The notes beneath the pieces were generated by a model. It saw only the letters and a list, made by a program, of their open reading frames with translations, made no database searches and had not been told where the DNA came from. Positions 1 through 6,532 of a stretch of 64,000 nt of DNA are shown here, in pieces. The stretch comes from URNF01 sp045638005 (GTDB lineage Bacteria; Bacillota; Clostridia; Oscillospirales; Acutalibacteraceae), in NCBI GenBank assembly GCA_045638005.1, contig JAZUAN010000059.1, positions 11,250-75,249 on the forward strand, in the 5' to 3' direction. Within the stretch, counting starts at the first letter, position 1, and each line of letters begins with the position of its first letter. Position numbers and translations under genes: made by a program.

Positions 1-27
1 TTGTTTTTAGTAGATGAGTCGAACCTC

Positions 28-45
28 GTCACCCTTTAGGGTGAC
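28..45. repeat. Short perfect palindrome (7-bp stem, TTTA loop)
   Basis: GTCACCC at 28-34 and GGGTGAC at 39-45 form a perfect 7-bp inverted repeat with a 4-nt loop. It belongs to the cluster of small palindromes on both sides of the restriction-modification genes. There is no T-run, so it is not a typical terminator. Confidence 0.5.
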
Positions 46-104
46 AGCGATTTTGCCTGCACACACTTGCTCCTTTGTATCATTTTGCGCAAAATCGTTC
101 GACA

Positions 105-122
105 TCCTGTCACTCGGACCAA
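105..122 (+). repeat. tRNA-3'-end-like direct repeat, copy 1
   Basis: TCCTGTCACTCGGACCAA is repeated exactly at 313-330. With the preceding TTCGACA it resembles the 3' end of a tRNA: T-loop, T-stem half CCTGT, acceptor strand CACTCGG, discriminator A and CCA. The 5' part of a tRNA is missing and the loop is one base too long, so this is a remnant and not a working tRNA. Such 3' ends are classic integration targets; use as an att site here is inference. Confidence 0.5.
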
Positions 123-160
123 AAGTCCGTATCAACCATTGGGTTGGTACGGACTTTTCT
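121..160 (+). terminator. Terminator-like hairpin
   Basis: Inverted repeat at 121-137 and 142-158 (17 bp with one G-T pair, loop ATTG) followed by TCTTTTT. It directly follows the tRNA-like remnant, as a terminator would follow a tRNA gene. Confidence 0.6.
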
Positions 161-202
161 TTTTGAACAGGAGTCGAACCTTATGAAGGTCTGAGCGTTA
201 AG

Positions 203-225
203 AAAACAGTCCGGTGGACTGTTTT
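203..225. repeat. Palindromic repeat, copy 1 (AAAACAGTCC type)
   Basis: AAAACAGTCC at 203-212 pairs with GGACTGTTTT at 216-225 around a 3-nt loop. A second copy lies at 2713-2735 on the other side of the restriction-modification genes, so the pair flanks that island. Confidence 0.6.
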
Positions 226-312
226 TAGCGAAGAGCGCGAGGCGGGCACCATTGTATAACAATGGTCGCCGAAGCGGATAGTATGCAAGGCGAAGCCGCA
301 GCAGACGGCGAC

Positions 313-330
313 TCCTGTCACTCGGACCAA
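313..330 (+). repeat. tRNA-3'-end-like direct repeat, copy 2
   Basis: Exact second copy of the 18-bp sequence at 105-122, again ending in CCA. Here the upstream T-loop is incomplete (CGACT directly before CCTGT), so it is also a fragment. The two copies are 208 bp apart. Confidence 0.5.
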
Positions 331-485
331 TCGTCAGCGATCAATTTTCTACGTAGGTTTGCGGTTTTCGCAAACGTGCAACCATCGTCGGCCCGCTCGA
401 CGTTGTGCAAGATTTTCAAAAGTTCCTTTTGGATATTCAAGGGAGATATGAATAATAGCAAACGATAACATCTTTTCAAAAAAGA

Positions 486-514
486 TTGCTTCTTGTTATT
501 TACTGTGCTATAAT
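486..514 (+). promoter_or_regulatory. SigA-type promoter of the R-M operon
   Basis: TTGCTT (486-491), 17-bp spacer, TATAAT (509-514), 33 bp before the methyltransferase start. A GAGGT ribosome binding site follows. Confidence 0.6.
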
Positions 515-546
515 GAGTCGAATGTTGTTATTGTGAGGTATAAAGC

Positions 547-1320
547 ATGCCTATCATTTTCAAGAGCGAAGAAATGCGAAAGAAAGAACCAGTTGACAAA
601 TACAAAAATTCTATAATTTTAGGCGACTCTCTTGATGTTATGCGGAGATTGCCAACAGGTTCGGTTGACCTTATCATCACATCACCGCCTTATAATTTGA
701 AAAACTCCTCTGGAAACGGCATGAAAGACGGTAGGGGTGGAAAATGGCAAAACGCTTCATTGATCAATGGATATCAAGAACACACCGACGATATGCCGTA
801 TGACGAATATTGCAAATGGCAAAGAAACTGTTTGCGGCAGATGCTCCGCCTTATTCCTGAGAATGGCGCTATTTTCTATAATCATAAGTGGAGAGTTCAA
901 CGAGGTTTATTACAGGATCGTTCTGAAATTGTAAAAGGTTTCCCTGTTAGACAAATTATTATTTGGAAAAGAAAAGGCGGAATCAATTTTAATGCAGGAT
1001 ATTTTCTGCCAACCTACGAGGTCATTTATGTGATCGCAAAACCTGATTTCAAGTTGGCTCAAGGAGCCAATAAATATGGCGACGTGTGGGAGATTACACA
1101 AGAAATGAACAACCCACATCCTGCGCCTTTTCCAACAGAACTAATCGATAGAATCGTGTCGTCAACAAATGCCAAATTGATACTGGACCCCTTTGCTGGT
1201 TCAGGCACGACGGGCGTCGCTGCTATGAATAATAATCGCGACTATATATTGATAGATAACAGTGAAAGGTATTGCGAATTAGCCAAGACGAGATTGGAAG
1301 GGGGCAATTGGAATGAATAA
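547..1320 (+). CDS. Type II DNA methyltransferase, beta class (probable N4-cytosine)
   Basis: Predicted site-specific DNA methyltransferase of 257 residues that transfers a methyl group from S-adenosylmethionine to an exocyclic amino group of a base. The catalytic motif TSPPYN lies near the N-terminus (residues 45-50) and the SAM-binding motif DPFAGSGTTG near the C-terminus (214-223), the beta-class order. SPPY rather than DPPY is more common in N4-cytosine than in N6-adenine enzymes, so m4C is the better guess. The gene overlaps the downstream putative restriction enzyme by 8 bp, which makes it the protective half of a restriction-modification pair. It is visibly richer in A and T than the neighbouring housekeeping genes, consistent with horizontal transfer. 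Recognition sequence is unknown. Confidence 0.9.
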   Translation: MPIIFKSEEMRKKEPVDKYKNSIILGDSLDVMRRLPTGSVDLIITSPPYNLKNSSGNGMKDGRGGKWQNASLINGYQEHTDDMPYDEYCKWQRNCLRQMLRLIPENGAIFYNHKWRVQRGLLQDRSEIVKGFPVRQIIIWKRKGGINFNAGYFLPTYEVIYVIAKPDFKLAQGANKYGDVWEITQEMNNPHPAPFPTELIDRIVSSTNAKLILDPFAGSGTTGVAAMNNNRDYILIDNSERYCELAKTRLEGGNWNE

Positions 1321-2398
1321 CGATTTACAGATTGTCGATGATGTTGTTCATAATAGCCCTTGGCGAAATGCGTATTGGTTCGCTCGCATGCTTTTGAACA
1401 CAGATCAATATGCTGCTGTTGGCAAGAAGGAAGATTTTATAGAGGCGCTTGTCGGTAAACTCGAATCTATACTCGCTTGCAACGAGTTGTCGAATGATGA
1501 AAAATTTGCCGTTTGCCATGATATGTTGCTGAAAGAAATCCGAAATTCTGCGCGAACAGGAACAAAAGCAGCACTTGCTACCGAGGACTTGGCTTTGGCA
1601 TTAGACAACGAAATTAAAAGTCTTGAAGATATCGTTGCTTTTGTAATAACCGTTAGATATATTATTTTACCAACTAACGCGGCTCTTCGTCGTGTTCCAA
1701 GTGATGATGGAGTTTTTTGTAGAGAGACCGCACAAAGCATCCTTGACACCCTCGGAAAAACGCAAGTTGGTAAGGCGATCAGCGTTTGGGACACTCTTGG
1801 TGTTCGCGGTTGCCTTGATGCTGAAAGAACGGAAGTTATACACGAGTTTACAAAACTGCGTCATAATTTGAACGCTTTATCTATCCAACGTTCCGAGGTG
1901 GAAGATAACGCTATCCTGACTGCTTTTGTTCAAGAGTTTGAAAGACGAGCGGGGCAGAAAAGAAAGAGCCGAGCGGGAAACAGTCTTGAAGATGTCGCAA
2001 CATTTTTGTTCAACTATTACAAGTTTGACTCTCATCCAAAACCTGACCATTTCCAAACGGATATTGAAGTTGATAAATGGTTCAAATGCACAGACGGGTG
2101 GAGCATTGGCATCAGTTGTAAAAGGACGTTGAGAGAACGGTGGAAGCAAGTATCATCTGCCGATTCAAATGCTCTGTCGAGATACAAAATCAAGGAGATT
2201 TGGCATTTAATTACCTATGACAGAGATTTGAGCGATGATAAACTCACGATGTTGGGACAGCAGCGACAGATTTTCTATTTATCGGATACAAGTGAAAGAT
2301 ATCGAACCGCTTCACAACACGTGGGCATGAGGGATTATGTTAGACCTTTAAGCCAGTTAATTGATGACATAGCGCGAGAGCAAGGGAAAAAGGTGTGA
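1313..2398 (+). CDS. Probable type II restriction endonuclease
   Basis: A 361-residue protein whose start overlaps the methyltransferase gene by 8 bp in another frame. The C-terminal part holds a segment I-S-C-K-R-T-L-R-E-R-W-K-Q (residues 267-279). It resembles the S/T-x-K-x-x-x-x-(E/D)-R-W-x-Q block known from PD-(D/E)XK restriction enzymes of the EcoRII/SsoII kind, with K270 as candidate catalytic lysine and upstream Asp/Glu residues near 250-262 as partners. The N-terminal 200 residues are helical and not recognised. Assignment rests on this motif plus the coupling to a methyltransferase; specificity cannot be read from the sequence. AT-rich like its partner. A terminator overlaps its stop codon. 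Confidence 0.72.
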   Translation: MNNDLQIVDDVVHNSPWRNAYWFARMLLNTDQYAAVGKKEDFIEALVGKLESILACNELSNDEKFAVCHDMLLKEIRNSARTGTKAALATEDLALALDNEIKSLEDIVAFVITVRYIILPTNAALRRVPSDDGVFCRETAQSILDTLGKTQVGKAISVWDTLGVRGCLDAERTEVIHEFTKLRHNLNALSIQRSEVEDNAILTAFVQEFERRAGQKRKSRAGNSLEDVATFLFNYYKFDSHPKPDHFQTDIEVDKWFKCTDGWSIGISCKRTLRERWKQVSSADSNALSRYKIKEIWHLITYDRDLSDDKLTMLGQQRQIFYLSDTSERYRTASQHVGMRDYVRPLSQLIDDIAREQGKKV

Positions 2399-2420
2399 GA
2401 GCAATCTCACACCTTTTCTT
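2389..2420 (+). terminator. Terminator of the R-M operon
   Basis: AAAGGTGTGAGA (2389-2400), loop GCAA, TCTCACACCTTT (2405-2416), then a T-rich tail. The left arm contains the stop codon of the endonuclease gene. Confidence 0.8.
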
Positions 2421-2431
2421 TTATGGACTGG

Positions 2432-2470
2432 CCCGCTCGCTACTCATATCAGAGAAACGAGCGGGTTTTT
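2432..2470 (+). terminator. Second terminator behind the R-M operon
   Basis: CCCGCTCG (2432-2439) pairs with CGAGCGGG (2458-2465) across an 18-nt loop, followed by TTTTT. Confidence 0.55.
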
Positions 2471-2662
2471 ATATCATTTTACAGTTATTTACAATTGTTT
2501 ACACTAAATAACACTACTTGACTTTATAATAACACTGATCTATACTGAATAAGACCGCTCGACATTGTTTCAAGCAGTCAACTAAACCAAAAATCAAGCG
2601 ACCTTTCTCTGTCAAAAGAGAAAGAAACGTTACAGTTTCACAGTTGGAGCGCGCGGCTTTCT

Positions 2663-2681
2663 GATAATGCGCAGCATTATC
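2663..2681. repeat. Perfect palindrome GATAATGC-GCA-GCATTATC
   Basis: 8-bp perfect inverted repeat with 3-nt loop. It has the same design (8-10 bp arms, 3-nt loop) as the AAAACAGTCC palindromes nearby, suggesting a common kind of small repeat element. Confidence 0.5.
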
Positions 2682-2698
2682 AATGGGGTTCAAGAGGG

Positions 2699-2745
2699 TT
2701 TGCGCGGTCAAAAAAACAGTCCAGTGGACTGTTTTTCAGCGCAAA
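2699..2745. repeat. Palindromic repeat, copy 2, with outer stem
   Basis: Inner arms AAAACAGTCC (2713-2722) and GGACTGTTTT (2726-2735) match the copy at 203-225. An outer stem TTTGCGC (2699-2705) / GCGCAAA (2739-2745) encloses it. Together the copies bracket the R-M genes. Confidence 0.6.
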
Positions 2746-2864
2746 GCGGCGATGGCGTGGCGGCTATGTCAAAATTCGAAATGTTGACCGACGAGCAAAA
2801 GCACACTGGCAAATTTACGCGTGATATTCCTTCCGAGGCCGCAAATTTTAAGGTGTACTTTGAT

Positions 2865-2899
2865 AAAAAAGATGCGTTTCAATGAAACGCATCTTTTTT
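2865..2899 (+). terminator. Strong hairpin with A- and T-runs
   Basis: AAAAAAGATGCGTTTC (2865-2880), loop AAT, GAAACGCATCTTTTTT (2884-2899). Symmetric, so it can act in both directions; no well-supported gene ends here on the plus strand. Confidence 0.7.
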
Positions 2900-2984
2900 G
2901 CATTGTGCTGGTTCCCTTCTGAACCCGACCCGTGGGCGTAATTAAAATTGCGGGTGAGCACCTTGGAACCTTGTTGCTAGACAA

Positions 2985-3015
2985 TAAAAAAATCGCTCAT
3001 CTTTCGACAAGCGAT
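2985..3015 (-). terminator. Terminator of the zinc-ribbon gene
   Basis: On the minus strand ATCGCTTGTC, loop GAAA, GATGAGCGAT (two G-T pairs), then a run of seven T. Lies just beyond the stop codon of the minus-strand gene ending at 3031. Confidence 0.7.
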
Positions 3016-3030
3016 CTCTTTACGACAGAA

Positions 3031-3309
3031 TTACTGTTCGCCGCGCATCTGAGCGAAACACTCGCTGCAATACACGGGACGGTCCTCACGGGGCTGGAAG
3101 GGAACTTTCGCTTCCTGGCCGCAGTTCGCGCAAATTGCGGTGAACATTTCGCGGGCGGGTCTGCCGGCATTCTTGCGCGCGTCGCGGCAAGCTTTGCAGC
3201 GCTGGGGCTCATTGGTGAAACCTTTCTCAGCATAAAACTCCTGCTCACCAGCGGTGAACACGAATTCGTTTCCGCATTCTTTGCAGACCAGAGTCTTGTC
3301 TTCGTACAT
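3031..3309 (-). CDS. Zinc-ribbon domain protein
   Basis: A 92-residue soluble protein with two paired-cysteine ribbons. The first is CKEC (residues 9-12) with RCKAC about 28 residues later; the second is CANC followed by CSEC near the C-terminus. The segments EFVFTAGEQEFYAEKGF and VPFQPREDRPVYCSECF are typical of a small, widespread Firmicutes zinc-ribbon family (probable zinc-binding domain). The exact role is unknown; metal binding and a link to nucleic acids or redox sensing are guesses. It is monocistronic with its own terminator and a GAGG ribosome binding site. Confidence 0.85.
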   Translation of the reverse strand: MYEDKTLVCKECGNEFVFTAGEQEFYAEKGFTNEPQRCKACRDARKNAGRPAREMFTAICANCGQEAKVPFQPREDRPVYCSECFAQMRGEQ

Positions 3310-3432
3310 TGGATCTAACCTCGCTTGTTATTATTTGCCCTGCGACGAATCAACCGACCATTTTTACTAACGTTCTGATTAAGATGTCCGAGCATATCGC
3401 AAACGGCCATTTGCCGTCATTGCCAAAGTAAA

Positions 3433-4017
3433 TCAATGAAAGCCGTCCTTTGACAGCTTTTGCCGCACCCTTTGCAGAGCATTGTCCACGGCTTTTTCGG
3501 TAATCGCGAGCACCTTTGCAATCGTCTTGTAGCTGTTTCCCGCAAGATGCGCGGTGAGCACCCGATACTCGAGCGACGTCAGCCGTTTTCGCAACTGATG
3601 ATACAGCCGCTGTGCCTCCTCGCGCTCAATCAGCAACGATGCAGGATCAGCTTGTCCCACATCAGGGATCGCAAAAAGTGCTTCGTCCGTTTCCGGTATC
3701 TCAAAATCACCGGCGGGAAGATGCCGCCGCACCACCGACAAAATCCGATTACGGATACAGGTAGCGGCGAAAGAGAAGAAAGCACCGACATCCGCCTGAT
3801 ATGCATGTACCGCAGCAAGCAAGCCAAGCAACCCTTCTTGCAACAAATCCTGCTCATCCAGACCGGGAACAGCCCGATACCGCATCGCAAGACCGTTCAT
3901 CATCGGTGCCATTCGCTGCGCCAACAAATCAAATGCCTCACCGCTGCCTTCCGCAGCCATTGCCGCTAACGCAGCATCGCTTCTATCTTCGGCAGGCGGA
4001 AACGCAGCCTTTTGCAC
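3433..4017 (-). CDS. RNA polymerase sigma factor, SigH-like
   Basis: Sigma-70 family factor of 194 residues with region 2 (the DEQDLLQEGLLGLLAAV segment, which contacts core polymerase and the -10 element) and a C-terminal region 4 helix-turn-helix. The end, DNALQRVRQKL, is close to the signature of SigH (Spo0H), the sporulation and stationary-phase factor of Bacilli and Clostridia. The start chosen is GTG at 4017 because GAGGTGAT lies at ideal distance before it; an in-frame GTG at 4035 lies inside that ribosome binding site. A promoter TTGACA-17-TAGAAT lies upstream. SigH identity is likely but other 30-kDa-type factors are possible. Confidence 0.85.
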   Translation of the reverse strand: MQKAAFPPAEDRSDAALAAMAAEGSGEAFDLLAQRMAPMMNGLAMRYRAVPGLDEQDLLQEGLLGLLAAVHAYQADVGAFFSFAATCIRNRILSVVRRHLPAGDFEIPETDEALFAIPDVGQADPASLLIEREEAQRLYHQLRKRLTSLEYRVLTAHLAGNSYKTIAKVLAITEKAVDNALQRVRQKLSKDGFH

Positions 4018-4052
4018 ATGTATCACCTCGGGCACTTTCGCACTCTCTACGC

Positions 4053-4081
4053 ATTCTACTACACTTTTATTTTTTTGTCAA
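4053..4081 (-). promoter_or_regulatory. Promoter of the sigma factor gene
   Basis: On the minus strand TTGACA (4081-4076), 17 bp, TAGAAT (4058-4053), about 35 bp before the GTG start. Confidence 0.6.
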
Positions 4082-4216
4082 CTATTTTTTTAAAAAAGTT
4101 ATTCAGGTTTTACAAAATATCCTATCATGTGTATATTTTTTTGCTATTTTCAACAAATTTCGATATTTCTTTTGCTTTCATCGTCCCCTTTGTCAAAAAA
4201 ATCCGTCAGATGACGG

Positions 4217-4245
4217 TTGACATTCCGATCAATTTATATTAAAGT
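4217..4245 (+). promoter_or_regulatory. Probable glyS promoter
   Basis: Consensus -35 TTGACA at 4217-4222 with a weaker -10 TAAAGT at 4240-4245 after 17 bp. No T-box leader follows: the leader is only about 40 nt long. Confidence 0.4.
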
Positions 4246-4290
4246 AATAAAGATATTGAAAATACTTCCTTACAAAAGGGGAACTGTTAC

Positions 4291-5712
4291 ATGGAAAACA
4301 CAGCAAAAACTATGGAAAAAATCGTTGCTCTGTGCAAAAACCGCGGCTTTATCTTCGCAGGATCGGAGATCTACGGCGGTCTTGCCAACACCTGGGACTA
4401 CGGTCCGCTCGGTGTGGAGCTGAAAAACAATGTCAAAAAAGCATGGTGGAAAAAATTTGTGCAGGAGAACCCTTACAACGTAGGGTTAGACGCAGCCATT
4501 CTCATGAATCCGCAGACCTGGGTTGCATCCGGTCACCTGGCAGGCTTCTCCGATCCGCTGATGGATTGTAAAGAGTGTAAAGAGCGTTTCCGCGCTGATA
4601 AACTCATTGAAGACTGGTGCCAGGAAACCGGCTTTGAACTGCCCAAGCCTATTGACGCGTTTTCGCAGGCTGAAATGAAGGAATTTGTGGAAGAGCACAA
4701 CATCCCCTGCCCCACCTGCGGCAAGCATAATTTCACCGATATCCGTCAGTTCAACCTGATGTTCAAAACCTTCCAGGGCGTGACCGAGGATGCCAAAAAC
4801 ACCGTGTACCTCCGCCCCGAAACCGCACAGGGTATCTTCACCAACTTTGCGAATGTGCAGCGCACCACCCGCAAAAAGCTGCCCTTTGGTATCGGTCAGA
4901 TCGGTAAATCCTTCCGCAATGGGATCACCCCCGGTAACTTCATTTTCCGCGTGCGTGAATTTGAGCAGATGGAACTTGAATTCTTCTGCAAGCCCGGCAC
5001 CGACCTTGAATGGTTCAGCTACTGGCGTGAATTCTGCCATCAGTGGCTACTCGCCATCGGTCTCAAAGACGAGAATCTCCGTCTGCGCGACCACGATCCG
5101 GAGGAGTTGTGCTTCTACTCCAAAGCGACCACCGACTTTGAATTCTTGTTCCCGTTCGGCTGGGGCGAGCTGTGGGGCGTTGCTGACCGTACCGATTACG
5201 ACCTGACCCAGCATCAGAACACCTCCGGCAAAGATCTCACCTATTTCGATCAGGAAACCAACGAACATTACATCCCATACGTCATCGAGCCCAGCCTCGG
5301 TGTGGAACGCAGCGTGCTTGCCGTGCTGTGCGACGCGTATGACGAAGAGATTGTAGATGCTGAGAAGAACGACACCCGCGTGGTGATGCGCTTACATCCC
5401 GCATTGGCGCCCTTCAAAGCCGCCGTGCTGCCGTTGTCCAAAAAACTCGCCCCCAAGGCACAGGAAATCTATGCGGAACTCGCAAAAGACTTCATGGTGG
5501 ATTATGACGACGCCGGCTCTATCGGCAAGCGTTACCGCCGCGAGGACGAGGTCGGTACACCGTTCTGTATCACCGTTGACTTTGAAACGGTCGGCGATGA
5601 AAACACACCCGCCGATAACTGCGTGACCGTTCGCGAACGCGATTCTATGGAACAGGTTCGTGTACCGATTGCCGAACTCAAAGCCTATCTCGCCGAAAAG
5701 ATCGCTTTCTAA
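4291..5712 (+). CDS. glyS: Glycine--tRNA ligase (single-chain)
   Basis: Class II aminoacyl-tRNA synthetase of 473 residues that charges tRNA-Gly in the cytoplasm. It is the homodimeric, eukaryote/archaeal-like form used by many Firmicutes, not the two-subunit GlyQ/GlyS form. Visible are the N-terminal G-S-E-I-Y-G-G-L-A segment, two cysteine pairs of a zinc insertion (CKEC near residue 93 and CPTC near 145), a motif 2 region with FRNGITPGNFIFRVREFEQ, and a C-terminal anticodon-binding domain starting about residue 365. Start ATG follows AAAGGGGAAC. The gene is monocistronic and ends at a strong terminator. Confidence 0.97.
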   Translation: MENTAKTMEKIVALCKNRGFIFAGSEIYGGLANTWDYGPLGVELKNNVKKAWWKKFVQENPYNVGLDAAILMNPQTWVASGHLAGFSDPLMDCKECKERFRADKLIEDWCQETGFELPKPIDAFSQAEMKEFVEEHNIPCPTCGKHNFTDIRQFNLMFKTFQGVTEDAKNTVYLRPETAQGIFTNFANVQRTTRKKLPFGIGQIGKSFRNGITPGNFIFRVREFEQMELEFFCKPGTDLEWFSYWREFCHQWLLAIGLKDENLRLRDHDPEELCFYSKATTDFEFLFPFGWGELWGVADRTDYDLTQHQNTSGKDLTYFDQETNEHYIPYVIEPSLGVERSVLAVLCDAYDEEIVDAEKNDTRVVMRLHPALAPFKAAVLPLSKKLAPKAQEIYAELAKDFMVDYDDAGSIGKRYRREDEVGTPFCITVDFETVGDENTPADNCVTVRERDSMEQVRVPIAELKAYLAEKIAF

Positions 5713-5730
5713 AAATCGCATAACAAAGGA

Positions 5731-5762
5731 AAAGCCGGATGGTAGAATTACCATCCGGCTTT
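5731..5762 (+). terminator. glyS terminator
   Basis: AAAGCCGGATGGTA (5731-5744), loop GAAT, TACCATCCGGCTTT (5749-5762); 14-bp perfect stem. Confidence 0.85.
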
Positions 5763-5781
5763 AAAATTTCGATAATAATAA

Positions 5782-5805
5782 AAAATCCCAATTTGTTGGG
5801 ATTTT
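5782..5805 (-). terminator. Terminator of small peptide gene A
   Basis: On the minus strand AAAATCCCAA, loop CAAA, TTGGGATTTT followed by TTATT, 8 nt behind the stop codon of the 42-codon gene at 5814-5942. Confidence 0.75.
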
Positions 5806-5813
5806 CATATTGC

Positions 5814-5942
5814 TCAGGTGGGCGGGATCAAAGAAGAGGCATTGATCAGCGGATCGTCGAAATCCAGCTCTGTTGTCGCAACTTCCTCTTGGAACATATA
5901 ACGCAAGGATGTTACCACAGGGGAAACATACTCTTTTTTCAT
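5814..5942 (-). CDS. Small peptide A (42 aa), MKK-x-Y-x-SP family
   Basis: A 42-residue gene too short for most annotation cut-offs. It begins MKKEYVSP and ends SSLIPPT, with an acidic middle (TTELDFDDP). The same architecture occurs in a 43-residue gene at 12178-12309 (MKKTYESP start, PIIPIT end), so the two are likely paralogues. The gene has its own promoter (TTGTGA-17-TATACA) and terminator and no partner gene, so it is a monocistronic unit. The ribosome binding site is modest (AAAGAG about 12 nt upstream); an in-frame upstream ATG at 5954 is possible. No signal peptide or membrane segment is seen. Function unknown; a peptide precursor or regulatory peptide are possibilities only. Confidence 0.6.
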   Translation of the reverse strand: MKKEYVSPVVTSLRYMFQEEVATTELDFDDPLINASSLIPPT

Positions 5943-5977
5943 CTCGCAAAACATCTCTTTAAACAAGCAATTAAAGC

Positions 5978-6006
5978 TGTATAGAAAAAAGCACAAACTT
6001 TCACAA
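5978..6006 (-). promoter_or_regulatory. Promoter of small peptide gene A
   Basis: Minus strand TTGTGA (6006-6001), 17-bp spacer, TATACA (5983-5978). Confidence 0.6.
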
Positions 6007-6066
6007 AAAAGTGAAGCACGCTATTTCTCGAAAAGCAAGTGTTTTTTAGTGAAACTGTATATAATT

Positions 6067-6513
6067 CTATCTTTTGCGTAAGGCGCGAAAAAAATCCTTT
6101 AATTGCGCGGCACAAGCCTCCTTGCAGATGCCGCAGGTGCATGCCGGTTTGTGATTATACGGCAAAGAAAACAAATCAACAACCGAGCCGCAAGATCCCG
6201 CCTTCGGGTCTGCGGTACCGACATATACATGCTCGATACGCGCATTGATAATGGCACCTGCACACATCGGACAGGGTTCCAATGTCACGTACAGATCACA
6301 GCCGGACAATCTCCAACCGCCAAGCGTTTTGCAGGCATTGTCAATAGCCTCAATTTCCGCGTGAGCAAGCGCATTTTTATCCTTTTCACGGCGGTTTCTG
6401 CCGGTGCCGACAACCTCGCCGTTCTTCACGATAACAGCACCGACCGGCACCTCTTGTTCAGCGGCAGCCTCGGCGGCAAGTGAAATCGCCAACTGCATAT
6501 ATGTTTCGTGCAT
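6067..6513 (-). CDS. tadA: tRNA-specific adenosine deaminase
   Basis: Converts adenosine 34 of tRNA-Arg(ACG) to inosine so that one tRNA reads several arginine codons. The 148-residue protein has the zinc and catalytic signature of the cytidine/deoxycytidylate deaminase fold: HAE (H51, E53) and PCPMC (C81, C84). The usual N-terminal M-x-x-A-x-x-x-A helix is present. It is the last gene of a minus-strand run DUF1934-argS-CPBP-tadA, so an enzyme acting on tRNA-Arg is co-transcribed with arginyl-tRNA synthetase. Start ATG follows GGAGG; the gap to the upstream gene is 19 bp. Confidence 0.95.
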   Translation of the reverse strand: MHETYMQLAISLAAEAAAEQEVPVGAVIVKNGEVVGTGRNRREKDKNALAHAEIEAIDNACKTLGGWRLSGCDLYVTLEPCPMCAGAIINARIEHVYVGTADPKAGSCGSVVDLFSLPYNHKPACTCGICKEACAAQLKDFFRALRKR

Positions 6514-6532
6514 ACATACACCTCCGAGACAT

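Larger units (their letters stand above)
1..546. other. Repeat-rich intergenic stretch before the R-M genes
   Basis: No convincing gene is visible here; the only sizeable reading frame lacks a ribosome binding site and runs through repeat sequence. The stretch holds a GTCACCC-TTTA-GGGTGAC hairpin (28-45), two copies of an 18-bp tRNA-3'-end-like direct repeat (105-122 and 313-330), a terminator-like hairpin (121-158), an AAAACAGTCC/GGACTGTTTT palindrome (203-225) and the promoter of the methyltransferase (486-514). The mosaic looks like scars of integration or small mobile repeats; that reading is inference. Confidence 0.6.
2421..2984. other. Repeat-rich intergenic stretch after the R-M genes
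   Basis: No confident gene. Contains a second terminator (2432-2470), a GATAATGC/GCATTATC palindrome (2663-2681), a long compound palindrome (2699-2745) and a terminator at 2865-2899. A 39-codon frame starting ATG at 2766 runs into that last hairpin, but it has no good ribosome binding site and matches no family I know; it may be a gene remnant. CCGCTCGAC-A/G-TTGT occurs at both 393-405 and 2555-2567, a possible weak boundary repeat of the island. Confidence 0.5.

Noticed and set aside
60..330. Functional tRNA gene
   Set aside because: Only 3'-end-like pieces are present; no acceptor 5' strand, D-arm or anticodon arm can be folded.
262..468. 68-codon frame before the methyltransferase
   Set aside because: Runs through repeat sequence, has no ribosome binding site and an implausible composition.
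2667..2885. 72-codon frame over the palindromic repeats
   Set aside because: Its first half is translated repeat DNA. The last 39 codons might be a gene remnant but lack start signals.
4223..4290. T-box leader for glyS
   Set aside because: The leader is too short and has no T-box sequence or specifier stem; argS also lacks one.
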